From: Histoplasma ohiense
Lineage: Eukaryota; Ascomycota; Eurotiomycetes; Onygenales; Ajellomycetaceae
Length of the DNA: 64,000 bases
Assembly: GCA_017607445.1 (NCBI GenBank)
Contig: JAEVHH010000006.1
Coordinates: 682,001 to 746,000, forward strand
Direction: 5' to 3'
In this document: in pieces, positions 33,943-46,729 of the stretch
Numbering within the stretch: position 1 is the first letter of the stretch
Layout: each line of letters starts with the position of its first letter
Notes under the pieces: model-generated
Database searches by the model: none
The model's input: the letters and a program-made list of their open reading frames with translations, nothing else
What the model was told of the DNA's origin: nothing
Program-made: the position numbers and the translations under genes

Positions 33943-36900
33943 ATGAATTCTTTGGCATTGTTTCTTGGATTTCTGTCCCTTGTGATGGGACAGACTAACT
34001 TGTTATATGATCCTGCAAAATTCCCGAACATTCCAAGTTATGGACCACAGGTAATAGAAAGACTTTACTACTTGCTGTTTGACCAGGCAGTCTGGCTGAC
34101 AACAACTGGTAGCCCAACCCTCCATACATGGTGGACAACCAACACAACTACTTCAAAACTGCACCAGACAAAGGTGAGTGCCGACCCACTGACTATTGGT
34201 CAACACGCACCCTTCTGAATATGATATTAACCCTTGTACTAGGAGAACAAAATGGCCCAGTATGGCTTGAGTCTGGTAGTTTGAAGGCCTACATGTCACA
34301 ACACTTAAAACAACTTAATCGCACCTCTGTTGATGCTTCCGAGAACTTAAACAAAGTTGCTGGAAGTGCTTCAAACACTACTGCTGATAGTAGCTACTGG
34401 TTGCCGAAGCTTGCTCATTTGGGAGTTGTAAGTGCTTTCTTTCCACTGAGCTGTTCTGCTGAGCTAATCTAGTTCTATAGCAACCCCTTGCTGGAGCTGA
34501 TTACAAGTTTTACCGAGATGTTGTGGAGTATGGTGCTGATAATACAGGTGAGAAAGATGCAACAGAGGCAATAAATGCAGCAATTGGAGATGGCAACCGA
34601 TGCGGATTGGAATGTGGGAATACATTTACAAAAGGTGCTATCATCTATTTTCCTGTAAGTGGGTTTCTCTTCTGTACATATCTATTAGTCTTAAATTAAT
34701 CTTTGCTATTATTCTAGCCGGGAACCTATAAAATCTGCCGCCCTATCATTCAGCTATACTATACTCAGTTCATTGGTGATGCTTTGGACCCGCCTACAAT
34801 CAAAGGGTGTGATACCTTTCAAGGCATTGCCCTTTTTGATACAGATCCATATGTTCCTAATGGTAATGGTCAAAATTGGTACATCAACCAGAATCAGTTC
34901 TTCCGTCAAATTCGGAATTTTATTTTTGACCTAACTGAGATGCCTCTCTCAACGGCTGACCATGACCAGCCGCTTGTACCAACTGGTATCCATTGGCAAG
35001 TTTCTCAGGCTTGCTCATTGCAAAATTTGGTCTTCAACATGCCTAAAGCAACTGACAGTAACAAAGTCACTCATGTTGGTATTTTCATGGAAAATGGTAG
35101 TGGCGGATTTGTCTCTGACTTGGTATTCAATGGGGGAAATATTGGCTGGCGTGCTGGTAAGTAAATTTCTTTCTGAGCTTCTAGATTAGTTATTTAACTG
35201 TGTCACTGCTAATACAGCTCTTGTGACAGGCTCCCAGCAGTATACAGCAATGAATCTCAAATTCAATGACTGCCTCACTGCAGTTCAAATGATTTGGGAC
35301 TGGGGATTCAATTGGCAACGTATTGAGGTTGATGGTGGAGCCATTGCCTTCAATATTAGTGGCAGGGGTGGTGACACTGGCCAGGGTGTAGGCTCGGTTT
35401 CTATCATTGGTATGTTTAAAATACACAGCAATTTACATGTACGTTTAAACCTGAGCTGACTTAAGCAGATTCAGTGATATCCAATTGCCCAATTGCTATC
35501 TTGACTAACTCTCAGAAAGATGGGATCAATGGCCCCCCTAACATTGTCATTGACAATTTGAAGATGAATGGTGTTGGAACAACAGTTAAGAGTGAGAATG
35601 GTGATGTCATTCTCGATGGCACTAATCATGTTGGCCTCTGGGCAATGGGACGTCGCTATGATGGATACAATGGAACTTACATTTCAGGTGAAGTTGATGC
35701 ACCTAAAAAAGGAAAGCGCCTGCTGGATGAAGATGGCAAGCTCTTCTATCGACCTCGCCCTCAATACAAGGACCTCAAGGTAGACGAATTTCTGATTGCT
35801 ACTGAACATGACTGCAAGAATGATGGAACTGGGGATAATACAGGAGACATTAATGCTTTTCTTGAGAAGGCCAAAAAGGAACACAAAATTGCATACTTCC
35901 CAGCAGGTGTCTACAGAGTCGGTGGCACTGTATTCATTCCAACAGGCTCTAGAGTGCAAGGTGCGAGTTGGTCACAGATACAAGGAGCTGGGTTCTACTT
36001 CAATGATATTCATAATCCACGTGTGGTAGTGCAAGTTGGTGAGAAAGGTGATGTAGGTGACATGGAGATAGTTGATATGATGTTCACTGCTCAAGGAGCT
36101 ACAGCTGGCGCCATACTTGTTGAGTGGAACGTGCATGAGGACAGTCAAGGGTCCGGTAAGTCACACCTTTATGTGAACTGCAACTCTTTAGCGCAAATGC
36201 CATTTTCTAACTTCAGACATGAACAGCTGCTATGTGGGACTCACATATTCGTGTGGGAGGAGCTTCTGGTACAGATCTAGATATACAGACTTGCCCAAAG
36301 TTTGAGTTTAATGACGCTTGTATTTGTGCTTCACTCTTGTTCCACATCACTCCCCAAGCCTCAGGGTATTTTGAGAATATTTGGATATGGCTTGCAGATC
36401 AGTAAGTTAAATTCCTTTTATTGATGTTGTTGAATCCTTAGGAACACCATAGATAGAGGGCTAATTCCAGTATCTGATCAGTGACAATGACAAGAGTGTC
36501 TACGATTCCCCTGATAAGATTGCGAATCAAATTAGTCTATACGCTGCTCGTGGAACACTGATAGAGTCTGAAGGGCCCTCCTGGTTCTATGGTACTGGCT
36601 CTGAACACACTGTTATGTATCAATATCAAGTATATGGAGCAAAAGATGTGAGCGGCCAGATTAGTACAAGTATCATAAAGTCATGCATTGTACTAATTGA
36701 ATGTTTTCTAGATATATCTCGGCCATATTCAAACAGAGACTCCATATTACCAGCCAGTTCCTATAGCACCTTTACCATTTTCCTTTACCAAGGAATTTCC
36801 TGGTGATCCATCTTTTGAGAAGTGTAAGACCACCGGTTGTTCTGTAGCGTGGGGTCTGCGCATTATCAACTCAGAGGGTATCACACTTCACAGTTCAGGA

Positions 36901-39900
36901 TTATACAGCTTTTTCCAGGAGTATTACCAGGACTGTGTTCCAACACACAATTGTCAAGAACGTATTCTTGAAGTTAAAGGAAGTAAAGATGTTGCACTTT
37001 TCAACACTTTCACTGTTGGAATTGTGGAAATTGGAACTGGAATAAAGTAAGTGACTTTTTTTTTCATGAGTGTACCTAGGCACACAGATGTAACTAATGT
37101 TTTAATCTTAGCCATGGTGCCATTTTCCAGAATGATTCAAATCAAAGGTTTGTTTGATTGTGTTGTAGTTCTTTCTCTGCTGAGTTTACCCACTAATGAT
37201 GAACCTTCAATCACAGTGGATTTACAACCGAGGTTAGCATTTGGATTCCTTTGGAAGGAGACGATGAATACGATATTGTTTATGTTGGGCCTGAAGTCTA
37301 TAATAAGCCATCACTTACATGCCCAGCCGATTGCATTCTTGTGTTTCCTACAAGCTCGCTCTCTTCAAAAACAACAATTGACCCAGGTAAATATACAACC
37401 ACTGTCGAGTATGGGCACCGCAGCACAACAACCATCAGTGGACGTGAAGTGCCCACATTCTATACAACTGTCACTACAATCACATTGACTATAGACCCAA
37501 TCACTACAGATGGAATGCCCTACTCAAACATCAATATCACTGAAGGACAGACAAGTACTTCTCTCACTGTACTGCCTAGTGTTGATATTCCACCCATTCC
37601 TGTACCAATCCCAGATGGAGAAGGGAAGACAACCACTCGCAATATCACAGTTCCACCATGGCCAGCTATTACCAGAGGACCACCGGAGAGCTGGAGCAAT
37701 CCTGATGCGTCCCCTACAGATGGCATAAAGGAAGGAGTTTACCACACTCCTTTTGTGACCAGTGTTGTTGCCACTAAACCCACGGTTTCAACACTTTCAT
37801 TTCCATCAACTGTCAGTCCAATTGTGGTGAAATGTCCACCCAACTCAAGAGTCCCTTTCAATACTCCAAAAACAACACCTATAATCAACTGTAGAGTTCC
37901 CACAACAGTATCTGTTGGTTTCACTTGTCCTGCAACAAAAGTTGTTACATTTATTGGTTCCTCTACTGGTGTTTTCACAGTTGACTGCACTGTCTCAACA
38001 ACATTCACCAAGCCAGATCAAACAATCACTTCAGGGCCCACAAATAAACCAGTGAGTATTTTCAAATATATCTATAGACCTTTGGAAGAGATCATTGTGG
38101 TGCTGACCATACATTGCAACAGACAACTACCCAGTCACTTCCAGTATGGTCAACATGGCCACCTCGAGTGGTCACGCCAATTGAAGAAGAGGTCAAAAAG
38201 CCAGAGCCAGGTAAAACATCATGCAAACTCTGGTTTTTCTCTGTAAGTCTTAGAGTGAGGTGAAAAATTATAGTTTCCCCTTGAGCCTCTTGATTGACTA
38301 GATGCAGTTCTGTCTAAATGGGGAGAACAAAGGCTTACGCTGGAATCTCCCACCGGGTATATACCCACCGTGAGTAGCTTGTTTCAATATACCTTCAATT
38401 GTCAAGAGTGGTACATTAACATAATTTATCCTCAAACATAGGGGCCCACCACCCCCGGGCGCAATAGATTCTCCCCCATCATGGACGATAAAACCTCCTC
38501 TCCCACCTTGGCCTCCAATCACGTAAGATCTCTGTTCAGCTCAGTCTTCGAAAATCATAGAGATACACCACAAACTGACGTGCACTTAGTGTTGGGCGAG
38601 ATAATATTTTAACGTACCCCAAGGAGGAACCTACTAAATGCGAGAAAAAATCTGCAGAAATATGCATGACAACTGTATTTAAGACTACAACCACTCGTGG
38701 AACAATTACCTCCACAGCCTCATCCATCAGTTCAACATGTGATACAATTCGTGGGTGTTCAGCATCAGATTGGGATACAACAACAACACAAACCAAACCA
38801 GATCACTGTCCATCACCCACAACCAATCCAGTGAAGGGCACTGCATCCGTCATACCACCCCCTGGCTGCCCTGCAAATGCCATCGTTTATCCATCAAATA
38901 TGAAAGATATGGGGCAAATTCCTCAGATTCTTGCTAAATACAAGGGAAAATATGTTGAGATCAAATCAAATGAGCTTCAGCAGATAGCATTCATTTGGGT
39001 TCCTTTGTTGGACCAAGAGACCTTGAATGCCTTGTTAGAATCTGTAAGGACTGAATACACGTCAGAGTTGAAGCACATGAGAGTGATGGCTGATTTTAGT
39101 TACATAGCCCGATGTTGCAGACGCTTATTACTACGAAAGCTGGTATGCTAATACAAACCAGAGAGGCTCAGACTCAGACCGCAGAACTAAACGTGATAAT
39201 ACCCCCCCTGAACCTATATTTCCTTATAAACAGGGGAATATCAATCATTCAACCAGCAATAGAGCAGTTCTGGATGAGCATAACACAAATCAATCCGCAC
39301 AGTCAACTTCAAAGACACGATCGAACCCGTATATTTGGGACCTCTCCCAGATCTCCACTCCGAAAAATGCGGTTTGGAACTTACCGGACGGCTCTACTGT
39401 AGATGGAAATGGCTTTAAGTTCAACTTTGATGAAACTTCAGGAAGAGGCCAACATATATATATGCTGGAGGACGGCTTCTACCCTAATCACCCTGTGAGA
39501 TGACACCTGTTAAGTCCATTCAGTGCAATATTGAGTGTCTGAACGTTGAATACACTTTCCAATGAAAAACTGACTGAGGTTCAATTCTTGTAGGAATTTA
39601 GAGGTATGGACATTGAAGTTTTGACGCCAGATAGAGAGAGCCAGCCGTGGGCTCCCGAGGTAATCCTTAGGCCTAATTACCGTCACGGGGCTCAGGTAGG
39701 TTCCAAGATTGTTGGGGCCAATTTGGGCCTCTGTGACAATTGCAAACTCCATGTGTCACCTCTATTTCTAAGTGATGAGTTGTGGGTTGAACGATTAATC
39801 GAGCAGTTGATGGTCATCCAGAACCATGTGTCGCGTAACGGTTTCCAGCACAAAGCAATCATTAACATGAGCTTCGGCATGGACTCATATATGAGACCTG

Positions 39901-41611
39901 CGTCTGTGAGAAGATTTTGTAGGCTATATTAGTTCCCTTACACTTCTACATTTCCTCAATCTACTCTCCAATTCTGAGGTCATCAAGATGAGGAGCTGGG
40001 TACCGCTTTTTCCACTCTTGCTAACTATTGTCTTACTGGTGGGTGTGTTACGTAGATGAACTACTCGCGACTCTCGATACTTGGGGTGTTTCTTTGGTTT
40101 GCGCGGCTGGCAATAACGCAGCGACTATTTCGGGTATCATCCAGTACCCTGCTCTCTTCGCCAATCCTAGCAATACATTTTACATAAAAAATAATATAGT
40201 TGTTGGAGCGACAGATCCAAACGGCAATCGGGGATTGTTCAGTCAGTATGAGCCCTGGATAACTACTTTTGCCCCTGGAGAGAGTTTATGGCTTCCGGAA
40301 ACGCCTACAGGCGGCTACAGCCACTGGTACGGAACCTCCTTATGTAGGTTTACACTAAAGTTCAAGATTGAGAAACCCCTACTGAGCAAAAGTAGTAACT
40401 TACAATCTGTTTAAACCCTAGCTACCGCTCTCGTATCTAGTTTAATCGGATATTATAAATCGATTCAGTCCCCCTGGAAAGACCAATTGAGGGATCCTGC
40501 CAACGTGAAGAAAATGATCAAGATTTTTCACCGTCGCATTGAAGTCGACGGCAAACAATTTGAATGGACAGGGGCGAAACCTATCATCTGGAATGGACAG
40601 ATGAGCACACGTTCCTGTCTAGCTGATTATGATACAATTGACGAATGGGACCTGTCAAAAAGGTGCCCAAGAATCAAAGCAAACCTTGCGGAGGAAACAA
40701 ATGAGGGAGAAACCTTGGAGCCTTGTCGACCCGGAACTGGTAACCCGCTCAAGCAGCTCGACGGCTCTTATTGCCCGCGCATGCCCGGCGCCGGCAGCCA
40801 TACTGTTAGCTTCACCAGTAAAGCTGGAGTGAAGCCAACTCCCACATGTGCATCTGGAACCGCTTGTGGCGGCCACTTATGCACAGGCTTTTTCTGTTCG
40901 CCAATGCCAACAGGAGTGCCCCCAGATCGCCACGACCCAAAGGACCCAAATGCAAGCAGTCGAGTACCGACGACCACCGGGCCCGGTGACCCGGAACCCA
41001 CATGCAATGACAAATGCAAGCTGGACAAGGGCAATCCATGCAAGTGCAATGAAAACGGTTGTGACTCTGAATCGCCTGGCTGCTGTGGCAATGCCAGTTG
41101 TCCAATGTGTGACTGTGGGGGCAACAGCTGCTCCCCCAGCTCACCAGCCTGTTGCAAGACTGAAACATGTCAATGGTCATGGACTGGTGGTGGCGGAGGT
41201 GACGGAAGCGGGAAACCTCCAGGGCCCCGTATTGGTAGTTTGCTATTTGCCTTGGACGAAACCTACCGCTCGTACCCTGGGGGTGACGTGTTGACCCGCT
41301 TCTGGAAAGTGTTCGTTTCAGAACTCGATAGAGAGGCAGATGTGTGCAATGACACGCCTCTTAAACTTGTAGGCGCGTCCTCAGACCCAGAGAATCGACC
41401 TCATTACCCTCCATCAATTGAATTTACAGTCGGGCCGGGGCATATGTGCAAATACACAGGAGACCCAAATGGGGCTGGTATTCTGAAATGCGATGGGTCC
41501 AAACACTCTCCTTGCAAGGCCAGAGGTCTAGATGACAAGAAAACTTGTTTAGTACCACTGCCGGGCTCAACCCCGTCAACCTACTACCTGGCTGTGGATT
41601 GTAAGTTCTAG
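33943..41611 (+). CDS. Secreted GH55 beta-1,3-glucanase fused to S8 subtilase, 21 exons
   Basis: Exons reconstruct in phase: 33943-34050, 34113-34173, 34243-34427, 34481-34654, 34718-35156, 35218-35409, 35469-36155, 36227-36401, 36482-36647, 36712-37046, 37112-37147, 37217-38051, 38123-38210, 38302-38356, 38442-38522, 38590-39043, 39108-39494, 39594-39918, 39979-40029, 40056-40343, 40422-41611; about 2,103 residues. Signal peptide at residues 1-16. GH55 double beta-helix at about 100-870 (VEYGADNTGEKDATEAI, IHWQVSQACSLQN, GIFMENGSGGFVSDLVFNGG, IYLGHIQTETPYYQP). Thr/Pro-rich linker to about 1300. Dibasic RR and KR sites (about 1375) could release the subtilase, whose triad is Asp in LEDGF (about 1477), His in RHGAQVGSK (about 1517) and Ser in GTSLS (about 1705). 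Cys-rich tail at 1898-1958. Likely degrades beta-1,3-glucan and protein outside the cell. The 26-nt gap at 40030-40055 is too short for a normal intron, so the gene may be frameshifted there. Confidence 0.8.
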
Positions 41612-41929
41612 GTTGCGGGTGGCCAAGTACGAACAATGGCTAGGGAAGGAAACGAAAACCCTCATCTAGCAAGATAGCACGAGAAGGTGTAGTTTTTGTG
41701 AATCTTTTGAAAATGAAATTAAATGAATGACTTTCTGGCTGAGAGAGACACTTTGAATCCACACTTTATTATCAGTCTGTAGAGAAGCAGCATTGCAGCA
41801 AAGCTGGCGTTAAGTAGATCACGCGCTCTTTAATTGCAGGGCTTTCAATTACAATTCAAAATAGATTGTAATCACAATCCCTTACACAATGGTCAAATTT
41901 GCAAACCATTCAACGCCACACTTTCATTA
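41612..41929. other. 3' flank of the GH55-subtilase gene
   Basis: About 300 bp of near-normal composition turning AT-rich. No coding sequence or clear terminator was recognised. The C2 remnant begins near 41930. Confidence 0.4.
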
Positions 41930-43368
41930 TGAGTTTTACAAGATCTGCTTGATGAGATCACTTCAGCATACATGAATAATATTCTGATCTTCATCAATGA
42001 ATCACTCACTGAATACTGCAAGCACATACATCAAGTGCTTGACTGTCTACAAGAAGCTGAACTACAAGTGAATATTAATAAATATGACTTTGAAACTAAG
42101 TCTACAATCTATCTAAAATTCATCATTGAAGCTGAAAAAGACATACACATGAATTCTAAGAAGATGAAAGCAATTCTCAGTTGAGAGATATCAGTCTCAG
42201 TAAAAGAGACTAGAAGTTTTCTAGAGTTCATCAATTTTTATCAAAGATTCATTAAGAACTTCTTCAATATCATACAATCACTGATAAATCTGATTCAAAA
42301 AGACACTGTATTTCAATGAATTGATGAAGTGGACACAGCTTTCAAAAAGTTGAAGCATATATTCACAAACACTTCAATGCTACAATTATTCAATTCAGAT
42401 AAGCATACAACTCTCAAAACAGACATCTCAAATTATATAATAAATGAGATATTAATACAATATAATAATAAAAATGTTCTACAATTTTGTATTTTCATTT
42501 CAAAGAAAATGTTATCTGTTAAATACAACTATAAGATCTACAATAAGAAGCTTCTAACAATCATATAATATTTCAAAAAATAAAAATCTAAATTTATAAG
42601 TGTTGAAAGATTCAAGATTATTATCAATTATAAAAATCTGAAGTATTTCACAATTATTTATAAACTCATTGAGAGATATATGTACTGATTATTGTTTCTT
42701 AGCTGATTCTTGTTCACAATTCATTACTGATCAGAAGTAGAGAATACTCTCACAGATACTCTGTCTTATTAAAAATAAAATATATCATTCAATAATCTGA
42801 ATAATAAATGAAAATATTGAAAGCATAAGTTAATTAACTTCACAATTATAGAAAGTCTCATACAGTCAGATAAACTCTGTATATATATTAATCAATTCTG
42901 TACTCAATACCTCTCACTTGAAGAGCAATGAAAACAAGTAACAGAGACAGATGAATTCTGACAATAAGCTATCAAAATTATACAAAACAGAGCATCTCAA
43001 TTCTCTGCAGATATATACTCAAAAATGAATATCTCAGTATATTTGATCAGTAATGATAAATGTTTATACTTCTGAGATAGACAATGAATTCTCAATTCAG
43101 AATCTCTACAAACACAAATCATGTAGAAGATTCACAACTCATCAATGATTGAGCATTCAGATCATAAAATTATATATAATATTATAGCTCAAGACTTCTA
43201 CTGATCAGACATGTCAAAGAACATACATCAGTTTATATACAATTACAATTATTGTGACTCAATAATAATATGATATAAATAATGAAAAGAGATGTTAAAA
43301 CCTCTGTCTATTCTCAAATAAATCTGATGTGATATAGCAATCAACTTTGCAGTTTCTTTATCTGAGAG

Positions 43369-44846
43369 TAGACTGGCTGATGAGATCATGAATTTCATGT
43401 TTGATTTGATTTAATTTGATTTCAGTTCATTTCTTGGTGTGATTTTCAGTGAGATCAGAATCAGAATGGAAGTGTAAAGTGATTAGAATTATTAGAACAT
43501 GAGTGAAATGAGACTAATAAATCTTGATATTTCATGTAAAGTGACTGACTATCAAAAATAAGAACATGATCTGAGACTGACTATGATTTTGACTGAGGTT
43601 TGGTCCTGTTCTGATGATTATATAATACATATCTTAGATATCAATCTGATGATATGATTGGTGGAGATATCACCTCTATCTAGTGCTGTCAACCAATCTA
43701 TTGCTGCTAAGCTATCCCTCGCTGCTAAGCTATCCCTCACTGCTAAGCTATCGCCGCTGCCAACCTATCTATTGCTGCAAGCTATCCCTCACTGCTAAGC
43801 TATCGCTGCCAACCTATCTATCACTGCCAACCTATCTATCGCTGCCAATTTATCTACCACTGCCAATCTATCTATTGCTGCTAATCTATCGCTGCTGTCA
43901 ATCTATCTATCGCTGCTAATCTATCTATCGCTGCTAATCTATCGCTGCTGCCAATCTATCCCTCACTGCTAAGCTATCCCTCGCTGCTAAGCTATCACTG
44001 CCAATCTATCGCTGCTAATCTATCGCTGTCAATTTATCTACCACTGCCAATCTATCTATCGCTGCCAGTCTATTGCTGCTAATCTATCGCTGCTAATCTA
44101 TCGCTGCTGCCAATCTATCTATCGCTGCCAATCTATCGCCGCTGCCAATCTATCCCTCACTGCTAAGCTATCTCTCGCTGCTAAGCTATCCCTCGCTGCT
44201 AAGCTATCCCTCACTACTAAGCTATCTATCACTGCTAATCTATCGCTGCCAACCTATCTATCACTGCCAATCTATCTATCGCTGCTAATCTATCGCTGCT
44301 AATCTATCGCTGCTAATCTATCGCTGCCAACCTATCTATCGCTGCCAATTTATCTACCACTGCCAATCTATCTATTGCTGCTAATCTATTGCTGCTGTCA
44401 ATCTATCTATCACTGCTAATCTATTGCTGCTAATCTATCACTGCTAATCTATCGCTGCTAATCTATCGCTGCTAATCTATCGCTGCCAACCTATCTACCG
44501 CGGCGAATCTATCTATCACTATCATTACTAGTTCAAAATAGAACTAGAGCATAAATACACTAAACTTCTTTTGATAGGTAATGATTTTTGGTAACGCTCA
44601 TAGCATTATATCATCTATATAGGGTAAATCATGGTCCCATTTGGTCCCATTTTAACAAAATGGGACCAAATGAGACCAGAATCAGTAATTTATAAGAAGA
44701 ACATGATCTGGGACTAGATTTATAATATAAACAGTGTAAAGTGACTAATTTAATAAACACTATATGGAACCAGAACTAAGAAATTTGATAATGGAACTGG
44801 AGAAATATTTAGTCCCAGTTTCATATATGATCACACAGCCAGTCTA
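43369..44846. mobile_element. hAT-like MITE with internal minisatellite, copy 2
   Basis: Ends TAGACTGGCTGATGAGATCA and, reversed, TAGACTGGCTGTGTGATCAT. Exact 8-bp duplication TCTGAGAG at 43361-43368 and 44847-44854. Shares its flanks around the minisatellite with copy 1 (for example the subterminal GGTCCCATTTTAACAAAATG block near 44641). Inserted in the integrase region of C2. More GG/CC words are mutated here than in copy 1. Confidence 0.87.
43680..44515. repeat. Minisatellite inside hAT-like MITE 2
   Basis: Same CTATCGCTGC(C/T)AAT-type units as in copy 1, in a different order and number, with extra CTATCCCTCGCTGCTAAG units. The array accounts for most of the length difference between the two MITEs (1,357 against 1,478 bp). 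Confidence 0.9.
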
Positions 44847-45960
44847 TCTGAGAGTAAAGATTCTACAAACATTCTAATCATTATCAACTATCTCAGCAAG
44901 AATGTAATACTGCAATTCTGTGATAGAATGAATGTTGAAGTAATTGCAGATGTCTTTGTTCAGAGTCTGTTCTATTATATACACAGTCTGTTCTATTATA
45001 TACACAGTCTGTCTTCATTCATTGTATCAGATAGAGATAATCAATTTGTCAGCACACTCTGAACTCATATATATCAGCTGCTAAAAATTGAATGAAAATT
45101 GTCAACAGTGTATCACTCAAAGACTGATGAAGTTATAGAGAGAATGATATAAGCAGTAAAAAATATTCTTTATAAATTCTACAATTACACACAAGACAAC
45201 TAAAGTCATCTGCTATTATATATTGAGATTGTAATTAACAGCTGAGATTCTGCTACAATAAATATAAGCTTATTCTTTCTTCTGTATAGATATAATTTAG
45301 AAGTTTTAGACTTCTCTGAGAATCTCTGAAAAATCACATACATCTGCAGTTTCATACAAACAGCAGATAATATCATGAGCAAGTTTAAAAAAATCTGTAA
45401 ATGAGCAGAAGCTTCTATAATCAGTGTTCAATAAGATTATAAAAATTAAATAAACATCAGAAAAAGTTCTGTGATCTGATATTATATAGAAGACAAGATC
45501 TGATTAGATTTTAAGAATATAAAGACAGATCATCTCTTGTATACACTAAATTACTGTCATATCAAATATACTGTGATGAAGATGCTAGACACACACAATT
45601 ATCAACTCAATATTTTATCTGATATTCATAATATCTTTCACACAAATCTGCTCTGATCTGCAGCTGAGAATTCATTTCCCTCACAGAGAATCTTCAACTG
45701 ACAGTCATCTGTCATTATAAAAGAAGATAATAAACTTGAATGAGAGATTGAAACAATTCTTGATAATAGAATCAATCACTACTGCTGTGAATATCTTATT
45801 AAATGAACAGAATATAATCATTCAATCTGGAAATCTGTATCTGTCTTGAAGAATATCATCACTCTCAATATCTACAAGTCATCACTCATTCTGATAGAGA
45901 GGGATAATATGATGAGTTAGTATCTGTTAGTAGTTAATTTACACAATCAATCTCTTCTGT

Positions 45961-46404
45961 CTCATATTTCATACTTATGTACAGTGGTGTTTAATGAGTC
46001 AGTGTACTAGAGGCTCGACACCGAGCTTCAGCACTCTATTCATCTCAACTAGATATTAAATAAAATCTCAACCAGATATTCAAAATAGAATTATATACAT
46101 GTTTTATATAGCTAAATGAATAAAGAATATCTATATACATTTTCTTCTCTAATATTTGATTGATTCATCTCTGATTTTGATAACTGCAGCTAATCTTCAG
46201 AGCATGAAGCTGATTAGATGCTGTATTTCAAATTGTGTAATAGAATCTCATATCATCTATAATTCTATTCTCATTTCAGCTTCAGAGTGTATTCAATGTT
46301 GTATCTTTGATATGCAGAACTTCATTATTGCTCATAGATTCTCTATAGAATTTAAATCAGAACTTTGTACAGATCATTTCATTTGATTCATCTGTCAATC
46401 ATTC
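45961..46404. other. Spacer between C2 and A3
   Basis: AT-rich. A plus-strand frame at 46156-46386 contains two Cys clusters (RCCISNC and ECIQCC) but matches nothing I know. It may be a decayed exon of a gene split by A3; the flank after A3 (63565-63664) again has a C-x2-C (LCSEC). Confidence 0.3.
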
Positions 46405-46682
46405 TGTAATGCACTCGTTTATTATTTCCTTATTATCTTCGCTTATTCTTACCTCTTTCCATTATACTCTCGCTACTGCTATTTCTATATGTATATATAT
46501 ATCGATGTATGTATTTCGCACATCTTCTTTCTCTTTCTTTTCTTCCTTAGCGATTAGCTACACTACACTACATTACACTACTATACTATATTACTCTACA
46601 ATATATTACTATTATCTCCACTATGCTATAAACTATAAACTATCTTCTACTGTTACTCTTCACACTGTCACTACACCTCACA
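46405..46682 (+). repeat. A3 5' LTR
   Basis: 278 bp, TGTAATGC to CACCTCACA. Contains AGCGATTAG at 46549-46557, complementary (allowing CG to CA change) to CTAATCACT just inside the LTR. Confidence 0.93.
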
Positions 46683-46729
46683 GTTTCTAATCACTCAATC
46701 TTCAAGAGATGGTCTGTTGAGTGATAGTC

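Larger units (their letters stand above)
41940..45920 (+). pseudogene. C2 pol remnant (RT to chromodomain)
   Basis: Aligns codon by codon with C1 pol. Example near 42160-42240: C1 AILNWEAPVSVKGTRSFLGF is C2 AILS, stop, EISVSVKETRSFLEF: Trp to TGA, Pro to Ser, Gly to Glu. The YMDD box is YMNN, which would abolish RT activity. RNase H keeps TDIS in place of TDAS. Integrase starts again after MITE 2 at about 44855. Clearly non-functional. Confidence 0.85.
41930..45960 (+). mobile_element. Chromovirus C, hypermutated truncated copy C2
   Basis: Plus-strand relic of the same family as C1, starting inside RT (LLDEITSAYMNNILIF for C1 LLDEIASAYMDDILIF) and running through RNase H, integrase and chromodomain to a piece of 3' LTR at 45908 (TATGATGAGTTAG for C1 TGTGACGGGTTAG). 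The stop of pol inside the LTR is shared with C1. Interrupted by MITE 2. 5' end missing and right limit uncertain; no target duplication found. Confidence 0.85.

Noticed and set aside
37251..38246. A separate Thr/Pro-rich mucin-like gene
   Set aside because: It is exon 37217-38051 of the GH55-subtilase gene; upstream and downstream phases agree and no start context is evident.
40655..41180. Minus-strand and other-frame open stretches in the subtilase C-terminal region
   Set aside because: They are shadows of the Cys-rich, GC-normal exon 40422-41611, which is in phase with the upstream exons.
41930..45960. Classic Neurospora-type RIP (CpA to TpA)
   Set aside because: The hand count against C1 gives CpG and CpC as the main targets, with CpA a minority, so the canonical signature does not fit.
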